From assembly GCF_019097595.1 (NCBI RefSeq), contig NC_080718.1, positions 22,193,157-22,257,156 of the forward strand: 64,000 nucleotides of DNA. Direction: 5' to 3'. Of the stretch, positions 13,335 to 24,460 are shown in pieces. This DNA is from Hemibagrus wyckioides. Lineage: Eukaryota; Chordata; Actinopteri; Siluriformes; Bagridae. Within the stretch, counting starts at the first letter, position 1. Every line of letters starts with the position of its first letter. The position numbers and the translations under genes were made by a program. The notes under the pieces are model-generated. The model saw only the letters and a program-made list of their open reading frames with translations. It was not told the DNA's origin and did not search any database.

Positions 13335-13610
13335 ATCTCATTCATTCATTCGGCTTTTGGTAGGCACTTTTTGTTCAATTTGTGTTCAGTAGCCAATTTA
13401 ACATTTCATCAATTTAACATTTAGCCAATTCACCTTTCTGCATGTATTTGGGGAAGAAGTGAACAGAACCTGAAACAACCCACACAGGGTAAACATACAA
13501 AACCCTGCACAAGACAGTAAACCTACCCCAATATACCATCATGTATACTTTGTAACTCAAAACTGCACAGAAAATACACCCTGCATCTCAGGAGCTGTAA
13601 GCAGCACCAC
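13335..13610 (-). repeat. reverse copy of the 8735-family repeat
   Basis: ATTCATTCATTCGGCTTTTG at the left corresponds to the reversed AATGAATGAATGAA end of the family. CCTTTCTGCATGTATTTGGG and AACCCACACAGGGTAAACAT correspond to the reversed middle. Diverged. Confidence 0.5.
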
Positions 13611-13784
13611 TATCTGTTACACCACCATGTTTGAACACTTTATTGATTATGATCAATTAATTAATCATTCAAGTATTGCATATAATATAATGGCTATCAG
13701 GGGGTAGGTGTGTGTAAGGGGTGTTGTGTTGTGATAATCTTACCTTTCTGTATGTTGCTTAAATTTCCTCCAGGATCAAGAAAG

Positions 13785-13921
<137 letters not shown>

Positions 13922-14099
13922 TCCAACTCTCTAGCAAGCTCACCAAGAGCACCAAGGGAAAAAAATCATATAAATTAATTACTGCCATTAATTTATATAC
14001 ATTCCAATATGGCACAATTTCTTTTATTTATGTTCTTTCTTATTCTACTTAAATCCATCTCCATAATTTAATTTTTTTTCCCTTTTTGTCCGTGTTTTA

Positions 14100-14340
14100 T
14101 GTCAGGCATGTTTTACTTACTGAAAACTACGTGGTTACAATGCGTTACGCAGAAAGCGTTACAGATTCTGCGCATGCGCACCCTTGCCTTGTAATGCGTC
14201 ATTTCTGACAGCCTCAAGTATGCTCGTAAAATCGGTCGGCGTAGCTTAAAATGCCCTGCGCCTTTAAGAGAGGTGGGCGTGTGCAGCCGCTGCTCCGGCT
14301 TTACTGCTGCTGATCAGAGCGCACGCACTCAGAGCTCTCG
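14100..14340 (+). promoter_or_regulatory. CpG-rich candidate daam2 promoter with NRF1 palindrome
   Basis: From about 14130 to 14550 CpG dinucleotides become far denser (roughly thirty in 400 bases) than in the AT-rich flanks, as at unmethylated vertebrate promoters. TGCGCATGCGCA at 14169-14180 is a perfect NRF1-type palindrome. A TGCGTCAT ATF/AP-1-like box follows near 14194 and a GTGGGCGTG KLF/Sp-like box near 14273. No good TATA box is visible, as is usual for CpG promoters. The block lies just upstream of a strong + strand splice donor (14499). The start site is not defined by the sequence. The target being daam2 is inferred from strand and order. Confidence 0.5.
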
Positions 14341-14498
14341 GACGCAGAGAAATAGGACACAACACACACACACATACACACACACACACACAGTGCGAGT
14401 TGAAACGGTGACAGGGCGCTCTATCTGCTGCTGGGGTGACATCGCAAAAACGGATTACGTTTCAGCAACACGGCTCTTCTCAGAGATGAAGCTGGATG
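14300..14498 (+). other. daam2: candidate non-coding exon 1 (5' UTR) of daam2
   Basis: A GC- and CpG-rich segment with a short CA run (about 14362-14392) ends at ...GCTGGATG followed by GTGAGT (14499-14504), a fully consensus donor. It has no long frame worth calling coding. An ATG at 14486 opens four codons before the donor and would continue into the next exon as a short upstream ORF. The 5' end is a guess because no start-site signal is decisive. If spliced to the acceptor before 52712, it gives a 5' UTR for daam2 and an intron of about 38.2 kb. An alternative is a first exon of an unrelated non-coding RNA. Confidence 0.45.
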
Positions 14499-14567
14499 GT
14501 GAGTTTGGAGATTTGCGCACAGCCGTGACCCTAAATAACCCCGCGCGCGTGCCCATTCATTGACATC

Positions 14568-14600
14568 TACAGGTCTTCTACAGGTCTTCTACAGGTCTGC
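14568..14600. repeat. triplicated 11-base unit
   Basis: TCTACAGGTCT occurs three times in tandem about 70 bases after the putative exon 1 donor. Confidence 0.85.
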
Positions 14601-15489
14601 GCGCACTTCGCCGTTTCGATTCTTTCAGACTGTGTTCACATTACGAGCTTAATCCGAATGTGAATTATTTTTCTTTTTGGCACTGCTGGGATCCTTAAAT
14701 GTACTTGACATAGGCATGCATTTTTTTTTTTTTAAATTAATTCACCCGGCGCCACTGCATTGCGCAAGGACTGGAAATATTTTGGAAAAACAAATTTATT
14801 GTCTCCTTTATCGGTGTCATATGTGTTTGTTTTTAATCGCTGACGCTTTTGGCACTTTTCTTTGCATGCACATTGTGCGTGTTGGTGGTTTGCTTTAAAT
14901 CACTGGTTGATGTGAGATGCTTGTTGATGCTGGTAGAGGGTGCTGCTCCCTCTCTGTGGAAAATCATCCAGTTTCTTCTTTCTGTGCTAAATTTAGTCAG
15001 TGAATTTTTTTTTTTTTTTGGGGGTGGGTTTTGATACATGCAACATTTCCTCTTATATAATCCGGATAATTTTATTCATGCCATTATAAAGGCTTATAAT
15101 GGACTGCTGCACGTGCCAGTACAGGAAATCAGAGTATCGTATTGTTGCACATACAATTGTTTGTTTATTCGAAAAACAAATCCTATATTATTTCCTTTAG
15201 ATGACACTACACACATCAGTGTTTTTAATAATAAGAGATGCCACATATTAATAAACATGGCAGGTTGGATGCTATAAAAAAGTTTTTGTTTGTGCAGTGC
15301 ACACTTTGGGGTGAAAGGCTGAGGTAGCAGGATAACACTAAACATCTGGTAATGTTTTCGTACCTGACAAGATCTTAAATCGTAGTACAAGCTCTACGAT
15401 CCAACAGTCGGAGTGAAACGTAACTAAACATGTTGGCATTTGTGTATTTGGTTGACGACGTTTGGTGGGGAAAAGTGAGTGGTGGTGGT

Positions 15490-15775
15490 GGAGTTTGGGA
15501 ACATTGCCACCTTACAGAGCTCCAGTGTTGCTGGTTCATTCCTGAGTTTGTGGAGTTTGACACATTCTATTTGTGTATGCATGGGTCCTTCGGTTTCCTC
15601 CCACTGTTCAACAAACCAGAGTAGCTTGATGCCAAAATTCTCATAGGTGTGAATGAGTGTCTATGGTGACTCTGGATTTCATCCCATTCACTGTTTCCTG
15701 GGATAGACTCAGCATCCATCATGACCCTGACCAGGATAAAGCGGTTACTAAATCTGAATGAATGAATGAAACGTG
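15490..15775 (+). repeat. copy of the 8735-family repeat
   Basis: GGAACATTGCCACCTTACAG, GCATGGGTCCTTCGGTTTCC, GTGTGAATGAGTGTCTATGG, and the distal GGATAGACTCAGCATCC through CCAGGATAAAGCGGTTACT to AATGAATGAATGAA. It starts about 1 kb downstream of the putative exon 1. Confidence 0.6.
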
Positions 15776-17394
15776 AGTTTGGTGCTTGTGGTTTGAATGC
15801 TTAGGAGGATTATGTTGTAGAAATAACATTTCTAATAAGATTTTTTATTTTTTTTTTGAAGCTGTTGGTTTTTGCGACAGTAATCTGCACATTATAGAAC
15901 GGCTACTTTTCCACATGGAAAGCTCATGTGTGTATGGCATATTATGGATCTTTTGCCTACATGCTCGTGAAGGCAGTTCTGATGGAAACAGCAGAAATGC
16001 AGTCAAGCTTGTACTTTTACAGCCGCACAATAATTGAACCAAACTGCCCTGCTGGATATTTTAACAAAGAGCCCTCTAGGTACTTTTAAAAAACCCAAGC
16101 ATAGCTTTCATCCAAGACCAACAACTCCACAGGGCTTGAATGTTTTCTCTGCCTGCTGATCAAGAGCCTGGGTAGGGAGAGCTACTCGGAAGCCATGCCC
16201 ACGTGTGTGGGCACTGGGCTGGATGCTTGTCTGTGAGAGGATATATGGGTGGAGAGAGGGCTATTGTTCAGTAGAAGTCGCTGAGGTAAGGCACTTTGAG
16301 GTAAGGTTCCTTGCTCATGGCCAGATGTTGTGCTTGGCAGTCATCCTGCCTTCTAAGCAGGTAAAGCTAGCTGCTTTTGGAAAAAAAAAGTGGACTCCGG
16401 TCCTGATTAACACCAATGGACCAATGGGTGTTGGACAAGACACAAATGGTACATGCGAGGATACAAATCCAGTCCTTTTACATCCTGGTGTGGTGTATAT
16501 ATGGACCTGCTTGGGTCATAAACACCTAAAATGGATGTTGTAATTGAAGACTGGGGTTCAATTAATCTCCATGCAGTCAGTTTAATTCTGAAAGGGAGTC
16601 TAGATTAACTTTCACTAATGCTGTGTGAAAGCTTGCCATTAGATTAGATTGCCAGCTCTATTGCTCACTGTGTGAGTGAAACGACCACTTCCTTCCCTGT
16701 TGGCTTCTGTTCCAAGCTTCTGTCTGTTTGGCTCATTCACTGTTATGGAGAACTGCTGGAGCTCTGCAGCATGGATACCGCTGGCACAGCTTCTCTGAGG
16801 TCTGGCAGTAATTAGCACCATGGTACAGTATATACAGCGTGTCTGCGTCGGGTCACGGTACGGGTCTCCCGTGCTCTGCTGGCCTGCGAGAGTTGACTGC
16901 AGGCGGAAAAGCGAGCGCTTATTAATGGGTTCCAACTAGGCTGCTCTGCCGCAGACACACTGGAAGCCTTTGTTTCCTCGTTCCTTCTCGCCTGTTTTAA
17001 TGCTGCGTTTGTTCAGCGTGGTGTGTAGACGGGCAGCCGGTCATGGTGTGTTACGGGTAGAGCTGGCGCAGGAAGTGGTCCTGGTGTTTAGAGGTCTGGC
17101 GGGGGCTTCTAACATTGCTTTAGGTTTATGTGCACCGTCTGGCACCTTGTACCATTTATACAATTTTTAGCACAGTGTTCAGGTGCGAGTAACTGAAGCA
17201 AAGCAAAGTCTTTTTGAAGCTGTGTGTCTGGCTCCAGTCTTACTTTGAAAACTGCTCTGGTTGGGGGAAAAAAACCCTAAACTTTGTAGCTTGATGTTAG
17301 CTTGATAAGAATTTATAGCTTGCTATTAACAAACTCTTGACATTTTCTCATTTGGGCTAGAAAGTTAGACAATGTAGGTCTTTATACTCCAGTT

Positions 17395-17511
17395 GTGTTC
17401 TTGAATCTGATTGGACAGAAAATGTTGATTAATTTTCTATTACTGCATCTCTGAATTCAAATCACAGGCTTAATACGCTCATTCTGTCGTTTCTATAATG
17501 CATTATATAAT
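17395..17511 (+). repeat. MITE-like repeat (AATCTGATTGG family), copy 1
   Basis: TTGAATCTGATTGGACAGAA, TGTTGATTAATTTTCTATTA and GTTTCTATAATGCATTATA recur in related form at 45815-45990 and in reverse at 60645-60720, defining a short non-autonomous family in the window. Confidence 0.5.
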
Positions 17512-17698
17512 GTACACTGTTGGCTCAAAAGTTTATGGACACCCAAACATCAGGCTTGTACTAAAATCTTGTATAAAGCCTTCCCAGAAGAGTGGAGGTT
17601 ATTATACAGCAAAAAAAGACCTAAATCTGGACTGGGATGTTCAGAAAGCCTGTATAGCTGTGATGATCAGGTCCATAAACATTTTGGTCAATGTACAT
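17512..17698 (+). mobile_element. short Tc1-derived MITE
   Basis: TACACTGTTGGCTCAAAAGT at the left and ATTTTGGTCAATGTAC at the right are imperfect inverted ends. The interior keeps the 3' portion of a Tc1 transposase gene (CCTTCCCAGAAGAGTGGAGG, the LPRRVE-type C-terminal segment), with most of the gene deleted. It lies just after a separate MITE-like copy (17395-17510) and before another Tc1 relic (17750), forming a cluster of old insertions. Confidence 0.6.
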
Positions 17699-17749
17699 AA
17701 ATCAGTTTTTTCTAGGAATCAAGATCTAGCAAAATCGACTCAGCAGGTG

Positions 17750-18232
17750 AAGTGAATAAAACTGGTTATCTCCTCATCATGGCACCTGTTAGTGGGTGGG
17801 ATATATTAGGCAGGAAGTGAACATTTTGTCCTCAAAGTTGATGTGTTAGAAGCAGGAAAAATGGGCAAGCGTAAGGATTTGAGGGAGTTTGACAAAGGGC
17901 CAAATTGTGATGGCTAGACCACTGGATCATCTCAAAAACTGCAGCTCTTGTGGGGTGTTCCCGGTCTGCAGTGGTCAGTATATATCATAAGCGGTCCAAG
18001 GAAGGAACAGTGGTGAACCGGCGACAGGGTCATTGATGGACGTGGGGAGCGAAGGCTGGTCCGTGTGATCCGATCCAACAGACGAGCTACTGTTGCTCAG
18101 ATTGCTGAAGCAGTTAATGCTGGTTCTGATAGAAAAGTGCCAGAATACACAGTGCATGATGGGTCAGGGCTGTTTTGGCAGCAAAAACAATATTAGGCAG
18201 GTGGTCATAATCTCATGCCTGATCAGTGTATA
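17750..18232 (+). mobile_element. truncated Tc1-like element with transposase N-terminus
   Basis: The + strand recalls the 5' part of a common fish Tc1 family: a leader, then ATG at 17860 opening MGKRKDLREFDKG, followed by degraded paired-domain sequence (SNRRA- and AEVNAGSDRKV-like stretches, the latter near 18110-18140). After the segment around 18160 the sequence jumps straight to the family's distal end, GGCAGGTGGTCATAATCTCA to GATCAGTGTA, so the DDE core has been deleted. Frameshifts and stops break the rest. This is a dead copy, from a different subfamily from those at 29310 and 53876. Confidence 0.8.
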
Positions 18233-19194
18233 GCAAAAAGCAACAATATGCAAAAAAATAAAAAAACAAACAATAGCCACTAATGTCTTTAATAGAGCAC
18301 TCAAAAAGGAACTGAATAAAAACAGGCAAATGGTTAGGAGGAGTATAAAATCTAGCTGTGATGAGAGAAACTTTTTAATATAATACACTAAATACTTCCA
18401 TTAGGACAGGTAAAAGTACACCGTCAACTACTATTGATCGATTTATATTTATTCTAGACTAGTTAGCGCTGGTCATCGTATCTCTTTATGTCTGAATCTA
18501 CTGTTTTATTAGTGGCCCAGGTGTAATTTGTCACTCTGGATATGTCTAATAAAACACAGAGTGTAAATCCCAGATAAACTGAATTAAAATATCACTAATA
18601 GTGATGGAAAGGATAGAAAAGAGAAAGATGACAGCTTTACCAGCTGTTTTTTTTTTTAGTATAGCGATGGCATCTACTCCCATCGCCATTCAAAATGAGC
18701 CTTGGTTTTATTGCAAGCTGTGATCATCCTGACCAAATGTCAGATGCTCCAGTTTGTGTTTCTGTGGGAGTTTGGATGAATCCCCACCTTCGCATATTCC
18801 AGCGAACGGAAATAAATCTGGTGAAAATAACGCAGGCCTTTCTTGAACTTTATTGCCAGCATTTTTATGATATTACGAAACCTTTTAAAGACATTTGAGC
18901 GACTTGTTTCAATTTGATTCCGTTCTATTCGCTGATAGATGACGAACACATCACCCAGTATTCTCGCTGAAGAGATACAAAGCATGCAGGAGTCATAGTT
19001 ACACTCAGGGATAAATGTGAATCTGGTGTGTATTGTCTCAGGGTAAACATGCTGAAGTTTAGAGTTTGGAGAATCCTCATTAGCAGTGCAGAGAAAAGAT
19101 GAAAAGACTTCAAAGTATGTTGTAAAGAAGTGCTTCAGAACATTGAAGTAATGATGAGGGAACAAATCATGAACACAGAGTTTATAGATCGAGG

Positions 19195-19195
19195 A

Positions 19196-19260
<65 letters not shown>

Positions 19261-19590
19261 TGTGTGAGTGAGTGTGAGACAGACAGACAGAGAATGTATG
19301 TGACTGTGTGTGTGAGACAGAGTGTGTGTATGTGTGTGTGAGAGAGAGAGAGATTGTGAGTTTGATACAGAGTAAGTGTGAGAGTATGTGTGTGTGTATG
19401 TGTGTGAGAGAGAGAGAGACACAGAGACTGTGAGTTTGAGACAGAGAGAGTGTGAGTGTGTGTGAGAGAGAGAGCAAATGAGAGAGTGTGTGTTTGTGAG
19501 AGAGTATGTGTGTGAGAGAGAGAGAAAGAGATAATGTGTGTGACAGAGTGTGAGTGTGTGTTTCTGTGTGTGTCAGTGTGTGTGTGCGTG
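19195..19590. repeat. long compound GT/GA microsatellite
   Basis: About 400 bases built from (GT)n and (GA)n blocks with recurring GTGTGAGAGAGAGAG, GACAGACAGACAG and TTTGAGACAGAG modules. The three overlapping reverse-strand open frames across it (Ser/Leu/His/Thr repeats) are artefacts of the repeat. Confidence 0.95.
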
Positions 19591-19594
19591 TATG

Positions 19595-19745
19595 TGTTCA
19601 TGGTGCACTGAAATGCACTGGCATCCCATTCAAGGTGAACTTTCCCATACACTTTTGCACCCGATGTTCCTGGAATAAACTCTGGATTCACTCTGGACCA
19701 GGATTCAGCACTTTCTGATTAGCTGTGTTCTAAATGAATAAACAA
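19595..19745 (+). repeat. 3' part of an 8735-family repeat
   Basis: CACTGGCATCCCATTCAAGG, GATGTTCCTGGAATAAACTC then GGACCAGGATTCAGCAC and AAATGAATAAAC match the distal half of the family. It directly follows the long GA/GT microsatellite at 19195, suggesting the microsatellite expanded from the family's internal GTGTGTGAGTG run. Confidence 0.5.
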
Positions 19746-22700
19746 ATTGGCACAAAATTTCATACGAATCTTATAAGGTGTTGTAGAAATTAAGACCAGG
19801 TTAGAGTCTTAGAAGCCCACTTGAAGCAGGACAATGACTAGAGTTATAACTTACTCATCATAAAAGAAAACACTTGTAGGACAGGAACGTCATGAGAGTT
19901 GTATATTATATCTTTAGTGTAAGTCTAATTCTCTCACTCATCCTGGCTGTGCCTGGCATCCTGTCCTTCTATCTGATCTCACTGACCAACAGCGACTTGA
20001 TCACTAACCTGCCAATCAGTCAGAAATATGAAGTGGGGTGAGATCAGATCTGTCCTGTGTGGGTTTGTCATGCTTTATGTCTCTGATAGTTCTGCAGTGT
20101 TTCTGGGAAATACCTGTTTGGAGAGGAATGCACCACTATGCCAGCCAGATCGGACACGTGTTCACGTTGAAGTCATTGTTATGGTAGTAACGTCCTCATT
20201 GCTTTTTCTCTGTACTGTGTACATCGTATTAATCCTCTTGGAATACACCTCCAGATTTCCTCTCTATTTGTACCTGAGGTCTTTAATACTCCTTTCTTTG
20301 TGCTGGGATTTCTCTGAAAAGAAAGGAAAAACGTTAAGCTCCCCTCCCTGCTCTGTGGCGTCCATACACCACCTCTCCCTACGTTGTCTTTTGCTGCCTC
20401 ATTTCCTACTCCAGTTCATCAGAAACAGGATGCAGTCGCTCTGAGGAATCGAATCAGTTATGCTATGTAGTGATTAATTCATGGTAACACTCCTTAACCC
20501 AGACATCTAAATATTATAATAACTGGCTGGAGAGCTATTTTCTGTCCGGACCTGTTTCTTTTTTTTTTTCTCCAGCACTTCTAAACACAATGTTTCATTG
20601 TTTTCTTCCAGAACCACTCAAGTGCTGCATTAGTGGCATGAAGAACACTTTCCTGCTTCTCTGCTCTGTGTAGGAATAACAAAAGACTGCTGTCTTGGCT
20701 ACCTGCGAGGTGTTTTTATTTTTTTTCTTTCTCGAAGCCGGATCTCAGTGCAAACACTGGTGGAGATCTAGGATATGGTGTAACTTGCCAATTTATTATG
20801 GAAAGTCAGCTAATGAAGTTAGTGACTAATATGTTAATTTTGTGAATGGTCTAGACCGCCACATCCTGAGGCAGCACTCAAAAAGGAATCTATAATCTTT
20901 ATTGCCAAGTATTAGGAGCAGGTGCATTGGTGGGTGGGTGTGAATCGTTAAGTCTTTAGTCAGAATGATTTAGCACTGGTATAATGGCCTCTGTGACTTC
21001 ATCCCATTTATTTTGCTTTGTCTCATGGCCTTGTCCATGCACCATAACCTTCCCCCCTCTCAACCTCCACCGCCCGAACTCAATAAGACGCTTGTCTCGG
21101 CCCCCTCAACTCCCTCGCATTTACAGACAATTAGCTCCCGTCAAAACAGGCCACATGACCGGCCATAAAGCCAGAGGGGCACTTCTTGTCGTACCCCAGC
21201 CCCCTCATTGACTAATGTTACACCAAGCTACTGAAAATGACGGGGGAGGTGAAAAAGGCTGGTCATCTATTTTGTGTTCTGCTCATGCTCAGCACAAAGC
21301 TGTTCTTTCACTAGGGATCCTAGGCACATATGGAAACATTTTTCCTTCCCGCCAGACGTAAGTTTTCCCCTCACCTAATACTACCCTCCTCAGCTTCCAT
21401 CGCTCCATCACTGAGTCGTGCAGCTGTGCTCTGCCTGGACGAATCTCTTCCAAAGTCCAAAATTTGCTCAAATTCTGGCTGTGCGGGCGCTCAGAGATTC
21501 GTATTATTTAGAAACAACCTCAACGTGGTAGTTCTGGAATAAAAATATCTCGACAATAAATAAAAAAAACCCCAGCTAACAGCGTTTACAGCATTAGTTG
21601 ATTTCTGGTCTGATTATATGGCTGGTTGTTGAGAGTTTGGCTTTTTACTCAACACCTTCCTCTTTTTTTTCCCCCTTCTAATAAAAGCAAGTTCAGCTTG
21701 GGGAATATTTCTATAAAAGGCAGCACGACATATTTTAAAGACACGAAAAAGATTTCGAGATAGAAACCCCACGGATTTTGAACAGAGGGACATCCATCAT
21801 ATGGCAGAATACTTAGGAGTTTGGCTGGATTCGAAGATGGAAAGATACATGATGGAGAGCAGCTACAAACGACACTAAATTTTTTCGAAGGCAGCTATTC
21901 AGCAGCTCATCTTAAATCATCTTTATGCTTTTGTTTGGACGACTCCTGAGATCAGCCGGACTTCGCAAACATCTATGTGACGCTCTAAGGAATGATGTGC
22001 AACCTTTGGTATTTGAGGGAGTTTAAAATAGAAAAGAGCACATTGAGAAGTTGTGGCCTTTCCAAATAATTACTTCAAAATGATATTTGGTGAGACTGGC
22101 AACAGATTTGCAGAGCCTCCTGTAGCGAGCACGGCTTCATCAACTTTTCCCACATGATGTGTCAGACCCAGCTGCTTTCCGGGAGTCCAGATACTGAGAG
22201 CCTTCAGTACACTTACGCTCCATTAAGGCTTGGAAGGTGGGAAACGGAGAATGAAATGGGTTGTTGCCTCTCAATGACCCTTTCACTTAAATGCACAGGA
22301 AACTTGGTGGTGTGATGATTCCGGATCCTGGTTGTTATTAACTGCTCGATCCTTCTGACATTTATTTCAAGAACTTTTAGATGAGAGAATAATAGGGAAA
22401 AAAGAAACGTGAAAATCTTCCAGCCGATGATGTTTGACACCTGACTTTAAATCTTGATCAGTTGGGAACAAAGCAAAATGAAAACATGACGAAGTCGCAT
22501 TTTTTTGAATGACGTTCCGAGGGTCAGCTGTGCAGTGTTATTGGATTCCTGTAGTCCCATGGATGGATATTTTATGACCATAGCAGCCCTCCCCCAGTGT
22601 ACCGAGGTCCTGACACTGCCCTGCACAGCACTCTGTTTATTTGTTTGATTGTGGGAAAATTCCTGCAATGTCCGTGAGAGAGCCTACCCCTATTCCCTGA

Positions 22701-22829
22701 CTCGTCTTTCCCACAGGGGCTCGGCTCTGCTTCTCTCAGCAGCCCCACTGACTGGCAGAAGGCTCTGGAAACACAGTTAGTTTGAGGTTTTTTTTTTAGC
22801 TCAAACCTATCCACTTTTCACATCCTTGT

Positions 22830-22972
22830 GCATGAATCAGTGAGTGCATGGGGTCCTGCGATGGACTGATCCATCCGTATTCCCAGCTGTTCTTGGAATA
22901 GGCTCTGGATTCACCACAACACTGTCCAGGATAAAAACGGATACCATAAATGAATGAATGAATAAATGATGG
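22830..22972 (+). repeat. 3' part of an 8735-family repeat
   Basis: GGGTCCTGCGATGGACTGAT, CTTGGAATAGGCTCTGGATT, CCAGGATAAAAACGGATACC and AATGAATGAATAAATGA form the distal half of the family. Confidence 0.55.
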
Positions 22973-24228
22973 TTAGTCTTGCACACCAAAGCAAGCTTCA
23001 AGGAAAGATGAAGAAAAGCAACAGGAAGCTCTCTGGCTTCTCAGGACCTCTGCAGTGCTCTTGCAAAACGCTCCTGAAAATCTGCTCAGATCAATGACCT
23101 GGCGAAGGGGCCAAGGGGGAGATGGAGATCTTGATGCAGTGTGGAACTTGGGAATGTCTAAGCACTACAGGTTTACTTTGGCCTTTTTCGTCAAATCAGG
23201 CATTAAAAAAAAAAAGAAAGCAGGATATTAAATGTTAAATACTTAGTTTGTAATTTCATTTCGAGCTGCCTTCATGTTCCAGTTGAACGATTTGCCCTTT
23301 GGCTTGGGGAATAGACGGATTTGTTTTTAGCTTTAATACGAACCTTCATATTGTGTTCTTTTATGGAATTTAATCGTTCGAGAATCTGATGTTTAACTCT
23401 TTGGGAGAATTACGCTGAGACACGGCTATTTTTAGGTGCGTCTTTACTTTCACATTCAATATGTTGTATGCGTTTTGGGGACATTTTCCTCCTAAGATAC
23501 AATTGATACGATATGATTGCTTCACTCAACAACCTTAAGGGGAATTCTTAACGTGTTTCCCCTTGTTTCCCCTGTTTCAGATCGTGTCCATGGCACAGAT
23601 CCAGACACTTGAAATCATTAAGTTGCTCATACCTACGATGCTCAGAAGTGCTAAACCTGTTTTAGGTTAAAAAACGAAAGTAAAAGAGAATGTTAAATTA
23701 AAAAAAAAAAAAAAAAGGCATTCATCGCCTTTAAGGGTTCTTCAGCTTGTCCAAATTATATTAGAGAGGGAAACCCTTGTAGGCAGTCAGGAACCCTTGA
23801 GGAGTCCTTTTTTATAACACAGCAATTTCACTGCTTCACTTTCAGTGTGTTTTGGCATCTACTGGCAAAAAGCCTTGGTTGTGATTACAGCCAAAATAAA
23901 TGTTAATATGATTTTGATTTAAATAAAAGAATCATGATAAATGACATCACATTTCTGAAAGCATCTCATCCTCAGCAGTTCTGCAAAAAATAAATAAAAA
24001 AATAAAAAATGAAAATAAATAAATAAATCTTCCAGATTTGTATTGATGATACCATTTTGACACTTTTCCCTTATTAAATAAATAATCAATAAATTAATTG
24101 TGAATATTAATTAAATAATTAATGTGTCCACCACTCCCATAATTTTTTTTAAATAAATAAAAAATAAATATGTAATATTTATGGTGGAAAAATATTCTTG
24201 AAATCATATATTAATATTAACAGCACAA

Positions 24229-24460
24229 ATACAGTGCTTTTCATAAGTAATCTCCTGCCTTTATGTTATATGTAACTGGGATTATAGGTCATGAATGTAC
24301 ACAAACCACCCCATGGGATTGCAGTTGAGGTAAAATGAATTTAGTTTACAAAATTATCTTCAAACCTGATACAGAAAATTGTACAACCAGCTGCCATCAG
24401 AAGTCGCGTGATTATTTGAATGGGGTCAACCTGTGGCAATTAAAGTGTCACTTCCTCTTC
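24229..24460. mobile_element. terminal fragment of another Tc1-like family
   Basis: ACAGTGCTTTTCATAAGTAA at 24229 resembles the terminal repeat of a widespread teleost Tc1 family. The following sequence (about 24360-24460: ACCAGCTGCCATCAGAAGTC, then TGATTATTTGAATGGGG) resembles its subterminal non-coding region. No transposase frame and no second terminus are seen. Confidence 0.5.

Noticed and set aside
14273..14563. 96-residue frame over the putative exon 1
   Set aside because: Starts at GTG, runs through a CA repeat and the donor, and has no homology; more likely non-coding leader.
18740..19691. Three long overlapping reverse-strand open frames rich in Ser, Leu, His and Thr
   Set aside because: They are translations of the GT/GA microsatellite at 19195-19590 with arbitrary flanks.
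20028..20444. 138-residue + strand frame with hydrophobic segments resembling a membrane protein
   Set aside because: No recognisable family, no clear splice context, and hydrophobicity follows from T-rich DNA. Kept as unexplained intronic sequence.
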